This document shows, piece by piece, positions 33,226 to 43,545 of a stretch of 64,000 bases of DNA (its first letter is position 1; each line of letters opens with the position of its first letter). Position numbers and translations under genes: made by a program. A model generated the notes under the pieces. The model saw nothing but the letters and a program-made list of their open reading frames with translations. It was not told the origin of the DNA and did no database searches. This DNA is from JBEKTY01 sp049515555 (GTDB taxonomy: Bacteria; Planctomycetota; Planctomycetia; Pirellulales; Thermoguttaceae): assembly GCA_049515555.1 (NCBI GenBank), contig JBEKTY010000026.1:14477-78476 (forward strand). Direction: 5' to 3'.

Positions 33226-36200
33226 GCCTTCACCCCATTAAGGCCCTCGATCACGTCATCGAGGAGTACGCCGACTACCTCCGCACTGAGTTCCGCGCCA
33301 AGGACCCGAACCTGCGAGACGCGCTGGAGAGGGAACTCGACGCCCGTGGATTCCTGGCCCAGGAGCCGTTCTACCAAGCCCACCGGCCCTTCAAGAGCGG
33401 TGCGGCATGGCGGCAGTTGCCGTTGGACGCGAAGTTGGCCCAGGTGATGGAGAACCGATCCAAGAGCAAGACGGCCTATCTGCACCAGGCCGAGGCCATC
33501 GCCGAGTTGCTCTCCCCGACAGCACGGCCCGTCGTGGTGACCACCGGCACGGGCAGCGGCAAGACCGAGGCGTTCCTGTTGCCGGTCATCGAGAACGCAT
33601 GGCAGGACGTTACCAAGTTCAGCAAGTCGGGCCTGACGGCCATCCTCGTCTACCCGATGAACGCCCTGGCCAACGACCAGGAACTGCGAATCAAGCAGTA
33701 CCTGGAAGAATCCGGCCTGGCAGGCACGATCAGCGTGGAGAAATACGACCGGGGCACGTCCCAGGCCGACCGCGAACGGCTCCGCAAGAGCCCGCCACAC
33801 ATCCTGCTGACCAACTACATGATGCTGGAGTACCTGCTGGTCCGGCCCGCCGACCGCGAGGCCATCTTCGCCAATCATCGCTGCCGGTTCCTGGTCCTGG
33901 ACGAAGTCCACACGTACCGGGGCATCCTCGGCAGCAACATCGCCCTGCTGGTACGGCGGCTGAAGGTCCATCTGGCCCGAGCGAAGCAGGAATGGAAGGC
34001 CGATGTGTCGGATGAGGACCGGCCCCGGCGTTATCCGGCCATGGTGCCCGTGGGCACGTCGGCCACGATCAAGACGGTGGCCGAGGAGGGGCTTTCCCAT
34101 GAGGAGCGCATCCGCCAGCGGGACCAGGCCGTGCAGGAGTTCTTCGGTACGCTCGTGGGCGTCGAACGGGACACGATCCGCGTGTTCGGGGAAGAATTGG
34201 AAGACATCACGATCCCCAGCGAGGCCGCGTATCCGAGGAAGCCCGGCATCGTGGACATCGACGCGCTCAACGTCTCCAGTGTCGAGGTCGTCCGCCAGGC
34301 ACTCTGTCGCCTGGCCGGGCTGCCCGGCGACACGCAGCTGGATCAGGCCGTCCGGCGTTACCGGCTGCTGTGGGACTTGAACCGCTGGCTCATCGCTCGG
34401 CCCATGTCCACCAGCCAGATCGTCGCCCAGGTGAAGGCCGACGTGCCCGAGCGGAAGGACGCCTCTGAAAAGGACCTCCGCGCCGAGGTCGAGGCGACTC
34501 TGACCATCGGTGCCGCGTTGCCCGAGGACACGCCCGGTGGCCTGCGGCTCCGCGCCCATCGGTTCATCCGAGGCGGCTGGCAGTTCCACCGCTGCATCAA
34601 CCCGGCCTGCGGCAAGCTGCACCCGATGGGCGAGGAGAAGTGCAGCGCCTGCCACCACGACACGGCACCGCTCTATCTCTGCCGCAACTGCGGGGCGGAC
34701 TACCTGCGGCTGGTCGGCGATCCCGAAGCCGTCCTGAAGCCAAGCGCCCGACCGGACGAAGGGCCGGAATGGATGATCTACGAGCCGGGGCGTTTCGAGA
34801 GTGTTGGGGCGGATGAAGAGGACGACGAGGACGAAGGCGACAGCGGGGCGGGCAAGGGTCGCCGGGCTCGGCAAGTCCCCGAGCAGATCAAGAAGCGGCC
34901 TCTGCTGGACGGCTCGCTCGACCCGGCGAATCTCCGCTTCAGCACAAGGGAGGACGACTATGCGCTGCGGGTGACGCTCGTGCCTGCCCGGACCCGCTGC
35001 CTCTGCTGCGGCGGGACGGCAGGAAGCCGCAACGTCATCACGCCGGTGAGCCTGGGTACGTCGGCTGCCGTGAAGGTGGTCGGCGAGGGGCTGGTCGAGG
35101 CCCTCGCCGAGGCGAACAAGGACCGGACCGGCCACGACGGCAAGGAACGGCTGCTGGTCTTCAGCGACAGTCGCCAGGACGCCGCCCACCAGGCCCGCTT
35201 CATCATCTTCGCCAGCCGCTACGACCGTATGCGCAGCCGGATGGTGAAGATCCTCAACACGGAGCGGGTGCTGACGCTGCAACGGGCGGTGGAGATGCTC
35301 AGCGAGGCGGCGGTGCAGAACCGCGACAATCCCCATGTGCCCGAAGAGATCCGCTTCATCCCCACGCAGACCCGCGACCGGATTCGGGCCTGGGAAGAAG
35401 CACCGCTCTTGGACGAGATCGCCGTCAACGCGGGCTACCGGGGGACGCTGGTGAACCTGGGGTTGGCCTATGTCGGCTATGACCGGCTTGACGAGTACGT
35501 CGGGGCCTGCGGCTGCGAACTGGCCGCGAAGATGGGTATCCGGTTGGAGCAGTTCGAGCATCTCTGCCGGACGGTGCTCGACGAGATCCGCACCCGTGGC
35601 TGCCTGTCGCGCGAGATGTTGCGCTATCACCCGGCCAACGTGGTTTGCCCCGAGAGCATCCAGCAGGCCGAATGGGAACGCCGCATGAAGCAGCCCCAAG
35701 GCTACCCGGTGACGCCGGGCGGCGAGCCACTGGCGTTTCAGGAGAGTGAACGTGTCCCCTACGGCATCCGCTGCCACAACGCCTGGCGCAAGCCGAAGTC
35801 CGGTGGCCGAGGTCCAAGCCTGGAACGGCTCCTGAAGCAGATGCTCACGAAGTTCGGGGGCCATGAGCCCGACGCGGAGCTGATGGTCGATCTGCTCGCC
35901 TTCCTGAAGAAAGGCAGCTTCCTGGCGTCAGTCGAGCTGGCCGGTGCTCGGGACAAGACCCAACTGCTACAAGTCAACGAGGAGGTAGTCCGGTTGCAGC
36001 TGGCCACCGAGGACATCCGCATGCACTGCGACGTGTGCGGCGCGGTGCTTTCCGGCGCGAAGCCGGGGATGCCCTGCCCCCGCTGCCACGGCACGCTGGT
36101 CCGCTGGCTGGACCGGGAGGTCAACGCCAGCCGGTCGGTCAGGCGGATCAAGAAACCGCAGACGATCCCGCTCGTGGCCAAGGAGCACACGGCCCAGATC

Positions 36201-38516
36201 ACCACGGACGACCGGCTGGACTACGAGGCGGCCTTCAAGGCCCCGGCATCGGAGTCGAAGGTCAACGTGCTGGCCTGCTCGCCGACGTTGGAAATGGGCA
36301 TCGACGTGGGCGGCCTGGACGCCGTGGTGATGCGGAACATCCCGCCACGGCCCGACAACTACGCTCAGCGCGGCGGACGCGCCGGGCGGCGCTCGCGGGT
36401 CGGCCTGGTGCTTGGTTACGCCCGCAGTACGCCCCACGACCAGTATTTCTACGACAAGCCCCGCGAGATGATTGCGGGCGAAGTACCCGCCCCGGCAGTC
36501 TCGCTGGGCAACCGCGACGTGCTGGTCCGGCACCTCTACGCCATTGCCTTCGGGGCCGCCGAGCCGGGCCTGGCCGGTAGGATGGTGGAATACGTCAAGC
36601 CCAGCGGCGACATCAACCAGGAAGCCGTCGATGCCCTGATCGCCGCCGTCAAGGCCCAGGCCGGGCATGCCCTGGCGGTTGCACGTCAGGCGTGGGGCGA
36701 CGACGTGCTGGCCAAGGCCGGGCTGGACGAGGCGAAGCTCATGGCCCTCCTGGAGAAGCTACCGGAGCGGATTCAGTACGTTGTGAATTGTACGGCCCGG
36801 CAAGTGTTGGAACTGCGGCAGCCGGTGGTCTCATTCGCCGAGGGGCTTCAGAAGGGCTTTGCGGCGGTGCGGGCCGGGACCCTCATCAACCGGCTGCTGG
36901 GCATCCCAGCGGATACCCAACCTGGCAGTCGGGACGCCGATGATCGCTCAGCTGGTTATCCGCTGCGGCGGCTGGCCGAGTTCGGCATCCTGCCCGGCTA
37001 CGAGTTCCCCTCGCAACCAGCGGCGCTGCGACTGCTAGGCGACAGGCACGAGGAGGACCCTATCTCCGTCGTGCGCCGGTTCGGTATCGGTCAGTTCCAG
37101 CCGGAGGCCCACGTCTACGCCCGGTCGAAGCGTTGGAAGGTCATCGGCCTGGATATGGCATCGCCGTGGAACCCACGCAGCGAGGGACCGACTTGGTCGT
37201 ACCGCGTCTGCAACGTGTGCGAACTGCGATACAACGCCGACGAGCCGAAGTGTCCGCGCTGCGGCACGGCCAGTCCGGGGCAGCCGTTGCCATCCTACGA
37301 GTTTGCGGGCTTTGTGGCCCTACCGGACGAGTCACCGATCCTCGACGAGGAAGAGCGTTATGCGGAGCGGAACCTGGTGCGGACCTATCCCCAATGGGGC
37401 GGCGACGTGGTGGGGCGGTGGACGGTCGGCAGCGGCTGGGCGCTGCGCCTGAGTCGTGGCGAAGAGGTCCGCTGGGTGAATGAGGGCAGACCGCCGACAC
37501 CGAAGGACTTGGAAGAGGGCCTGGTCCTGCACGGGCGTGCCAAGGGCTACCTGATCTGCCCATCGTGCGGGCGGATGTTGCGTCAGCCAGAGCCGGAGAA
37601 GACTGCCGGTGGCCGCCGCAACGCCAAGGCCGGTAAGAAGCAGGACGACATCGGCCACACGGAAGGCTGCCCGCGCCGGGGGAGCAACCCCGTGCCGCTG
37701 GCGATCAGCACCGCCGAGCAGATCGAGGTTCTGCGGCTGCTCGTGCCGGTGCCCGCGCTCAGCGAGAAGGATCAATGGACGTCGTGGGGCATGTCACTCG
37801 GCTACTCGCTCCTGGCCGGGATACAGCATTTTTTCATGCTGGGTTCGGGCGAGTTGGACTTCGAGTTGGAGGGGCCGTGGCAGACCGGGGACGCCGAGGC
37901 CCGCTACTGCATGCTCTCGCTGGCCTTCATCGACCCCAGCCTGGGCGGCAGCGGCTACCTGGTGCGGATCGCGGAGCAGTTCCACAAGACTGCCGAGCAG
38001 GCCATCGACCATCTAATTCACCCGGACTGCGAGACGGCCTGTTACCGCTGCCTGAAGTCCTACTACAATCAGCGTTATCATCAAGAACTGCGATGGCCGC
38101 AGGTCATGCCTGCCTTGGAGGGATTGGCCGGGGCCGCGCCACAGCATAGGGCTCGCGAGACCGGCGACATCGACGATCCGCGTCCCTGGCTGGAAGCCTA
38201 CGCTGCGGGTGTTGGTTCGCCGCTGGAGTTGGCCTTCCTGCGGTTGTTCGAGGCGCACGGCTTCCATCCTCAGAAGCAGGTGCCGGTGGCCCCCAGCCCC
38301 GGTGAACCGTCCATCTCCATTGCCGACTTCGCGGTGCCCGAGCAACGGCTGGCCATCTACATCGACGGTGCGGCCTTCCACGTCGGCCAGCGCCTGCGCC
38401 GGGATCGGTTCATCCGTGACCGGCTGCGCCACGGCAATCCGCCGTGGCGCGTGGAGGAGTTGAGGGCGGCGGATCTTGGGCAGGGAACGGCGCTGGTCGA
38501 GCGACTGAAACAATAG
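33222..38516 (+). CDS. giant SF2 helicase with zinc clusters, DUF1998-type tail and C-terminal nuclease fold
   Basis: A 1,764-residue helicase. Walker A TTGTGSGKTEAFLLPVI is near residue 107, DEVHTYRG near 226, GTSATIKT near 280, then zinc-binding Cys/His clusters (CGKLHPMGEEKCSACH near 462; CLCCGG near 590; CDVCGAVLSG near 935). Helicase motifs V-VI are ACSPTLEMGIDVGG and QRGGRAGRRSRV near 1017-1050. Near 1602, CETACYRCLKSYYNQRY is the cysteine motif of DUF1998/MrfA-type proteins. The last 100 residues (ISIADFAVPEQRLAIYIDGA, AFHVGQRLRRD) resemble a Vsr/DUF559-like nuclease. It thus joins what DISARM divides between DrmA and DrmB, and in size resembles DruE of Druantia. ATG 33222 overlaps the previous stop. 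Confidence 0.85.
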   Translation: MSLHPIKALDHVIEEYADYLRTEFRAKDPNLRDALERELDARGFLAQEPFYQAHRPFKSGAAWRQLPLDAKLAQVMENRSKSKTAYLHQAEAIAELLSPTARPVVVTTGTGSGKTEAFLLPVIENAWQDVTKFSKSGLTAILVYPMNALANDQELRIKQYLEESGLAGTISVEKYDRGTSQADRERLRKSPPHILLTNYMMLEYLLVRPADREAIFANHRCRFLVLDEVHTYRGILGSNIALLVRRLKVHLARAKQEWKADVSDEDRPRRYPAMVPVGTSATIKTVAEEGLSHEERIRQRDQAVQEFFGTLVGVERDTIRVFGEELEDITIPSEAAYPRKPGIVDIDALNVSSVEVVRQALCRLAGLPGDTQLDQAVRRYRLLWDLNRWLIARPMSTSQIVAQVKADVPERKDASEKDLRAEVEATLTIGAALPEDTPGGLRLRAHRFIRGGWQFHRCINPACGKLHPMGEEKCSACHHDTAPLYLCRNCGADYLRLVGDPEAVLKPSARPDEGPEWMIYEPGRFESVGADEEDDEDEGDSGAGKGRRARQVPEQIKKRPLLDGSLDPANLRFSTREDDYALRVTLVPARTRCLCCGGTAGSRNVITPVSLGTSAAVKVVGEGLVEALAEANKDRTGHDGKERLLVFSDSRQDAAHQARFIIFASRYDRMRSRMVKILNTERVLTLQRAVEMLSEAAVQNRDNPHVPEEIRFIPTQTRDRIRAWEEAPLLDEIAVNAGYRGTLVNLGLAYVGYDRLDEYVGACGCELAAKMGIRLEQFEHLCRTVLDEIRTRGCLSREMLRYHPANVVCPESIQQAEWERRMKQPQGYPVTPGGEPLAFQESERVPYGIRCHNAWRKPKSGGRGPSLERLLKQMLTKFGGHEPDAELMVDLLAFLKKGSFLASVELAGARDKTQLLQVNEEVVRLQLATEDIRMHCDVCGAVLSGAKPGMPCPRCHGTLVRWLDREVNASRSVRRIKKPQTIPLVAKEHTAQITTDDRLDYEAAFKAPASESKVNVLACSPTLEMGIDVGGLDAVVMRNIPPRPDNYAQRGGRAGRRSRVGLVLGYARSTPHDQYFYDKPREMIAGEVPAPAVSLGNRDVLVRHLYAIAFGAAEPGLAGRMVEYVKPSGDINQEAVDALIAAVKAQAGHALAVARQAWGDDVLAKAGLDEAKLMALLEKLPERIQYVVNCTARQVLELRQPVVSFAEGLQKGFAAVRAGTLINRLLGIPADTQPGSRDADDRSAGYPLRRLAEFGILPGYEFPSQPAALRLLGDRHEEDPISVVRRFGIGQFQPEAHVYARSKRWKVIGLDMASPWNPRSEGPTWSYRVCNVCELRYNADEPKCPRCGTASPGQPLPSYEFAGFVALPDESPILDEEERYAERNLVRTYPQWGGDVVGRWTVGSGWALRLSRGEEVRWVNEGRPPTPKDLEEGLVLHGRAKGYLICPSCGRMLRQPEPEKTAGGRRNAKAGKKQDDIGHTEGCPRRGSNPVPLAISTAEQIEVLRLLVPVPALSEKDQWTSWGMSLGYSLLAGIQHFFMLGSGELDFELEGPWQTGDAEARYCMLSLAFIDPSLGGSGYLVRIAEQFHKTAEQAIDHLIHPDCETACYRCLKSYYNQRYHQELRWPQVMPALEGLAGAAPQHRARETGDIDDPRPWLEAYAAGVGSPLELAFLRLFEAHGFHPQKQVPVAPSPGEPSISIADFAVPEQRLAIYIDGAAFHVGQRLRRDRFIRDRLRHGNPPWRVEELRAADLGQGTALVERLKQ

Positions 38517-38527
38517 GAGCGGTTGTT

Positions 38528-39850
38528 GTGGCTGTCGTCTTGATTGCATCCGATCTGGAAGACGACTATGTTAAGACGACGTTGCCGGACCTGCTTAAAC
38601 AGGCAGGGCATGTGTCGGAAGTCGTCCATCCTCTTGAACAAATGGCCAAGGTGATTCGCGAGACCTGCCTTGCCTGCGGGGGGATTGATCTCGGTATCTT
38701 GGTCCACTCGACGAACAGTTCCTCTGGCCAGGATAGCCCGTATCGGATCGCTAAGCACATCCGAGAAATCCCGGACAGTTTTTCATTCAGAAACGCGGTG
38801 AAGGGGAAGAGCTTGCCTCTATTGGTCATTGGAAAAGACCTGATGACATCCTTGAGCGCAATTGAATATGATGCGCTAAGCCAGTTGGATTGGGTATCAA
38901 CGTATAGCTTGGAACCGTCGAAGGGCTCGCCGCTAGGGTCACTGGCCGCGATTGACTTGTTAGGCCAATTGAATGGTGGGTCAGCCTACCGTTTAGAACC
39001 ATCGGACGAAGTGCCGCGACCGTCGCTGCCCAGCGCCGTCAATGACCTCATCTATAACTGGCGCACAGCTCTATTACATGAATTAGAGTGTGTCGGCTAT
39101 GCGGTCATTCTTGCCGCTGACGGCAGTCTGACCGTGAATCCCACCTTCAAGAAGATGGAAGTTGAGGGGGAAATACTCGCGCCAAACACAAGTCTTGCTT
39201 GCCTCAGAGATTCTGGTTACCTGATCGTGTCCAGCGATGTTTGCCGAGCATCCCATTCATACGACGAGCTTGCGAACCTTATCAAGAATTTTCGCGTCAT
39301 CGCCAAAGCACGGAAGACCAAACCCGAAGAGGTGTTTCAGACCTTCTTTTCGGAGAATCCAAGACTTCTCTTCCAGCAACCCTTTTCGCAAATCTGGACG
39401 AAGCCCCGGCTGCCAAGACCTGAAGACTTGTCAAAATGGCTTGAGCCGGACTTTGTGGTAAAGCCATCGGTCATGCCGCAGATCGGATCGAAATGGAGAG
39501 TGCTCGACATCAAGCTACCCGATGTGAGGCTGACCAAGAGTAGCAAGTTCCATCCGACGTTCTCCGCAAAACTGTTCCACGGCTTGCAACAGGTCTACAA
39601 CTATCGACGGTACTTTGGTCGTGAGGATGCCGCGAGGTTCTTGCTCAAGGAGTTCGGCTACCAACCAAGGAACCCTCAACTAGCGATCTTGATCGGGCGT
39701 AGGCCCACGTCAAGAGAGACCCAGATCCTGGGCGAAACATTTGAGTCCACAGGAATGTATCGCGTGGAGATCATTACTTACGATGAGCTTCTTGACGCAC
39801 AGTCACTATGGATTGAGACCCAGTTGGAATGGCTCAAAAGGCTCAACTGA
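38528..39850 (+). CDS. Shedu/DUF4263-like nuclease with receiver-like N-terminal domain
   Basis: A 440-residue protein. The C-terminal half (about 260-420) fits the SduA/DUF4263 nuclease: FQTFFSENPRLLF, then EPDFVVKPS and WRVLDIKLPDV, the Asp and DxK of a PD-(D/E)XK site, followed by LQQVYNYRRYF. The N-terminal 150 residues (VAVVLIASDLEDDYVKTTLP, GGIDLGILVH, LPLLVIGKDL) look like an alpha/beta receiver or Rossmann-like sensor not usual for Shedu. GTG 38528 has AGGAG; the helicase stop is 11 bp upstream. GC content is clearly lower than in the helicase. Last gene of the operon; likely an added effector. An independent Shedu-like system travelling with the operon is the alternative. Confidence 0.75.
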   Translation: MAVVLIASDLEDDYVKTTLPDLLKQAGHVSEVVHPLEQMAKVIRETCLACGGIDLGILVHSTNSSSGQDSPYRIAKHIREIPDSFSFRNAVKGKSLPLLVIGKDLMTSLSAIEYDALSQLDWVSTYSLEPSKGSPLGSLAAIDLLGQLNGGSAYRLEPSDEVPRPSLPSAVNDLIYNWRTALLHELECVGYAVILAADGSLTVNPTFKKMEVEGEILAPNTSLACLRDSGYLIVSSDVCRASHSYDELANLIKNFRVIAKARKTKPEEVFQTFFSENPRLLFQQPFSQIWTKPRLPRPEDLSKWLEPDFVVKPSVMPQIGSKWRVLDIKLPDVRLTKSSKFHPTFSAKLFHGLQQVYNYRRYFGREDAARFLLKEFGYQPRNPQLAILIGRRPTSRETQILGETFESTGMYRVEIITYDELLDAQSLWIETQLEWLKRLN

Positions 39851-40769
<919 letters not shown>

Positions 40770-42107
40770 TTACACGGGATTCGGAGGTCCTGCGGAAGAA
40801 TCGCCTTGCTCGGTCTGCCTCGGCGATGTGTTGTCGGGCGGGGAAGGAACGGCAGGTGGGTTTCTTGGAGGTGACGGCCTTCGCCCGCGAATGATCATCA
40901 TTCCACGAGAACTGACGGGCCATACAATGTTCTCAGGCACTACGGAAAGCGGTGCGGAGTCTTCTGTGGATGTGGCTGGGCCGGTCGGCTGAACACCTTC
41001 AACATCAGTCACAACACCCTCGTCGTCAGGCGGAGCTTCTTCGTCGTCAGGCACATCGGCTTCTTGATGATGCCAGCCCTGAGCCGCCAAGTCGGCTTCC
41101 ATACGCTCCCGGAGATGCACGTAGGCCGTATCATCGTCCGGCAGCTGCCAGTAGTGGCGTCCCCCGCGACCGAAGCCGTCGCGATGTGAAACGATGCCAA
41201 GAGCTTCGCGGGCCCGTCTCAAGGTGCGCGGAGTGATGCCTTCCTGTCTTGCCGCAGTGTGGACTTCGCGCTGCAAGACGGGGCCGCCAGCAAGTGTTGC
41301 GAACAAGAAGTACATGGCCTCATCGAGTTCTGGGCGAGACCGTCCCCCCGCTGCTTCGAGGAGTGTAATGGCGGAATGTGGACTGGTCCCCAGCCACTCA
41401 ACGGCCACGCCCTCGCCGATCTCCAGCGGCCTCAAGGAAAGGCTTTCCGAAATTGCGCCGAGGTTCGTCTTGGTCTGGGCCAGGACTCGACGTTCGTGAT
41501 CGGCGGGATCGACTGCGAGAAGCAGTCCCGAGCGAACAGCCCCCATCACGCCGATGCTGCCCAGCCCACGGTAAAGCGGATTGCTTCCACCCGACTGGTT
41601 CAAGTGCCGAGCGAGCACCACCGCAACCCCCGTTTGCTCCGCCATTGAGACCAACGGCCCCAATGATCGCTGGACGGCCTGGTAGTTGTTCGCGCTTCCC
41701 CCCAGGAAATTCATCAAGGGGTCGATGGCGAGAAGCCGAACCTGATACTCACGTATCAGGGCCTCGATCCGCTGCACGTCGCGAGGCAACACTATATGCT
41801 CGCCGTGCCGGTCGTATGCCAGCACCCTTGTGAGATCCGCCCCACAGGCGGTCAGGCGGTTGTGGATGTCGTCCAGTGTGTCCTCAGCCTGAAGTAAGAC
41901 GACGTTCGCAGCAGCATGCCTTTCGTCGCTGCCGTACATCGCCCGCCCTGTTGTGACTCGGGCGGCAATCTCGTATATGAGCGTGCTCTTGTTCGTCCCC
42001 GGATCGCCATCCAGGAGCGTGAGGCATCCCATCGGTATCCGACCTGGCCAGAGCCACTGGCGGGGAGCCGGAACGTGGTTGCTCATTCGGACGAAGCCTT
42101 CAGACAT
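40770..42107 (-). CDS. RepA/RecA-like AAA ATPase (AAA_25) with winged-helix tail
   Basis: A 445-residue P-loop ATPase of the RepA-type hexameric helicase/RecA-like group. Walker A is LLDGDPGTNKSTLIYEIA (near residue 37), Walker B VRLLAIDPLMNFLGGSANN (about 125), and ARHLNQSGGSNPLYRGLGSI (about 165) forms the usual DNA-facing loop. A winged helix follows (REVHTAARQEGITPRTLRRA), then an acidic, Pro-rich tail of about 90 residues that looks disordered. ATG 42107 has GGAG nine bases upstream; longer frames lack a site. It lies about 450 bp from attR, transcribed away from it. With the initiator-like gene at 11,660 it suggests that the excised circle can replicate. A regulatory ATPase is the alternative. 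Confidence 0.8.
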   Translation of the reverse strand: MSEGFVRMSNHVPAPRQWLWPGRIPMGCLTLLDGDPGTNKSTLIYEIAARVTTGRAMYGSDERHAAANVVLLQAEDTLDDIHNRLTACGADLTRVLAYDRHGEHIVLPRDVQRIEALIREYQVRLLAIDPLMNFLGGSANNYQAVQRSLGPLVSMAEQTGVAVVLARHLNQSGGSNPLYRGLGSIGVMGAVRSGLLLAVDPADHERRVLAQTKTNLGAISESLSLRPLEIGEGVAVEWLGTSPHSAITLLEAAGGRSRPELDEAMYFLFATLAGGPVLQREVHTAARQEGITPRTLRRAREALGIVSHRDGFGRGGRHYWQLPDDDTAYVHLRERMEADLAAQGWHHQEADVPDDEEAPPDDEGVVTDVEGVQPTGPATSTEDSAPLSVVPENIVWPVSSRGMMIIRGRRPSPPRNPPAVPSPPDNTSPRQTEQGDSSAGPPNPV

Positions 42108-42561
42108 GATGCTGTCTCCGCGACATGGTTGGCCAAGGTCGTCATACTTGGCCACGATTTCGATGGTCAAGCATGGAGTTTGGCCAAGTATGGGATCGGC
42201 TTCTCGGGACCAATCCCTTTCGGTCACGAAGCTCCCGAAACCAGGTTTGGTAGTATGGTGAGTTTAGGAAGGATGCGCAATAAGCGCCCTTGCGAATCGA
42301 CGAACCCTGCCTGCGCTTCTTGGGCTGCGTCTCGCGGCCTTGTCGAGAAGCTGGCCAAAGACACGTCCTTGTGGATCGCTCGCAGCTACGCGGCTCTGAA
42401 GGCCCTTCTTGGCCAAGCGGAAGGACAGAGTGGCCACACCCCGAAGTTCTCCCTTTCGTCACAGAAAAGGTATCTCCAAAGGTATCTCCGAACCCAAGAA
42501 ACGAAAACAGCCGCACTCGGCGGCTGCTTCGTAAGTCCATTCGGGATAAGGACTTCCATCT
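42108..42561. other. right-end non-coding segment of the element
   Basis: About 450 bp between the ATPase start and attR. It contains the promoter side of the ATPase gene and the paired GGTATCTCC boxes; no gene is seen. Confidence 0.5.
42469..42489. promoter_or_regulatory. GGTATCTCC boxes near attR
   Basis: Two direct copies (42469-42477, 42481-42489) 12 bp apart, preceded by CACAGAAAA. The left-end cluster has GACAGAAAA before its copies with the same spacing. Probable arm sites for integrase or Xis. Confidence 0.6.
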
Positions 42562-42607
42562 AAGTCGGGGCGACTGGATTTGAACCAGCGACCTCTTGGT
42601 CCCGAAC
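42562..42607. repeat. attR (within tRNA-Pro)
   Basis: A 46-bp copy identical to 7259-7304. It covers the tRNA from the anticodon loop to the 3' end plus three bases, so strand exchange probably occurs in the anticodon loop or T-arm region. Confidence 0.9.
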
Positions 42608-42639
42608 CAAGCGCTCTAGCCAGGCTGAGCTACGCCCCG
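42565..42639 (-). tRNA. tRNA-Pro (CGG)
   Basis: A full 75-nt cloverleaf on the minus strand: acceptor CGGGGCG/CGCCCCG with discriminator A, D-stem GCTC/GAGC, anticodon stem CTTGG/CCAAG with loop TTCGGGA (anticodon CGG, reads CCG) and T-arm GCTGG-TTCAAAT-CCAGT. No CCA is encoded. Its 3' half is the attachment site of the element, and the inserted copy keeps it intact. Confidence 0.95.
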
Positions 42640-43545
42640 TAATCTCTAAGTGCTTTTCTGGTAAGCCTTTGCGATCCTCCACTCGTCGTCGTCAAAGTCG
42701 TCCTATTCCACCCAAACTAACGTTCTTGCATCGGTTTGGATGGCCGTTATCAGACGAAATCAGACGGCAATCAGACGGAATCAACCGCCGCCGGGACCGC
42801 CCCAGCGACAACCAATAGGTAAAGGATACCAAGCGCCTGAGCATCGGTCAACCACAGGCCATGCGGTCGGTCTTGCGGTCGGGGCCGGCCAGCGGAGTCA
42901 AAGGTTGCCCCCCACCGTCCTGCTGGTGCTGGCTGGCTTGGTCGTAATCGTCCGGGCTGTGAACCCGCAGGACCCCGGCGACCAAGCTGCCTGACGCCAG
43001 CAGCGGCCGACCTGACAGGCGATCCCGACCACACGGGAAGCGGGCGGATTGTGGCCCCAATCGGCGACGGCAGCCGGCAACACGGCCGAGGCATGACGGC
43101 GGCCGATCCGCCGGGCTCCTCAGATGGCCGACCGTAGGCGCTGTCCACGTTGGCAAGAGGGTCGCCCTGCCTGGTTCGGCCAACATTGCGGCAGGGCACC
43201 ATCGACCGTGGCGACCAACAGTGTCGCCACCCTGACGCCGCCGGCCAAGGTGACGGCATCGAAGTCTCTCCGCAGGACAGCGGAAGGTTCCTTCGGCTGG
43301 CCGATCTTGGACGATCGACGGCAAGCCCAGGTCAAACGACACCCACCGCCAGTGGCGATACGCCGTCTTTCCGGTTGTCCGGCTGCCGGAGTTGTCGCAT
43401 CGCGTCGAAGGCCCACTGGTAACTCGCGGGTATTCTCTCAGAAAGCCTAAAGAACGCCCGTCAGAGAGCCGATAAACGGCAACACTCGTCGGTTTCTGAT
43501 CGGCCGGCACCAAGGGGGGTGGCCGGCAAAACAAGAAACCATTGC
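42640..43545. other. host intergenic region after tRNA
   Basis: About 900 bp. Long frames on both strands are Arg/Pro-rich and look non-coding. There are three short direct repeats ATCAGACG (42749, 42759, 42770), and an AT-richer stretch near 43,430-43,500 may hold the promoter of the BBP7 gene. Nothing else recognised. Confidence 0.45.

Noticed and set aside
32844..35864. Long minus-strand frame opposite the large helicase
   Set aside because: Composition is that of a mirror of a GC-rich gene, with no recognisable domain; the plus strand has all helicase motifs.
20376..39850. Complete known DISARM system
   Set aside because: No separate DrmA, DrmB or phospholipase-D-like DrmC is encoded, and the middle of the operon is different. 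Only the first two large genes fit.
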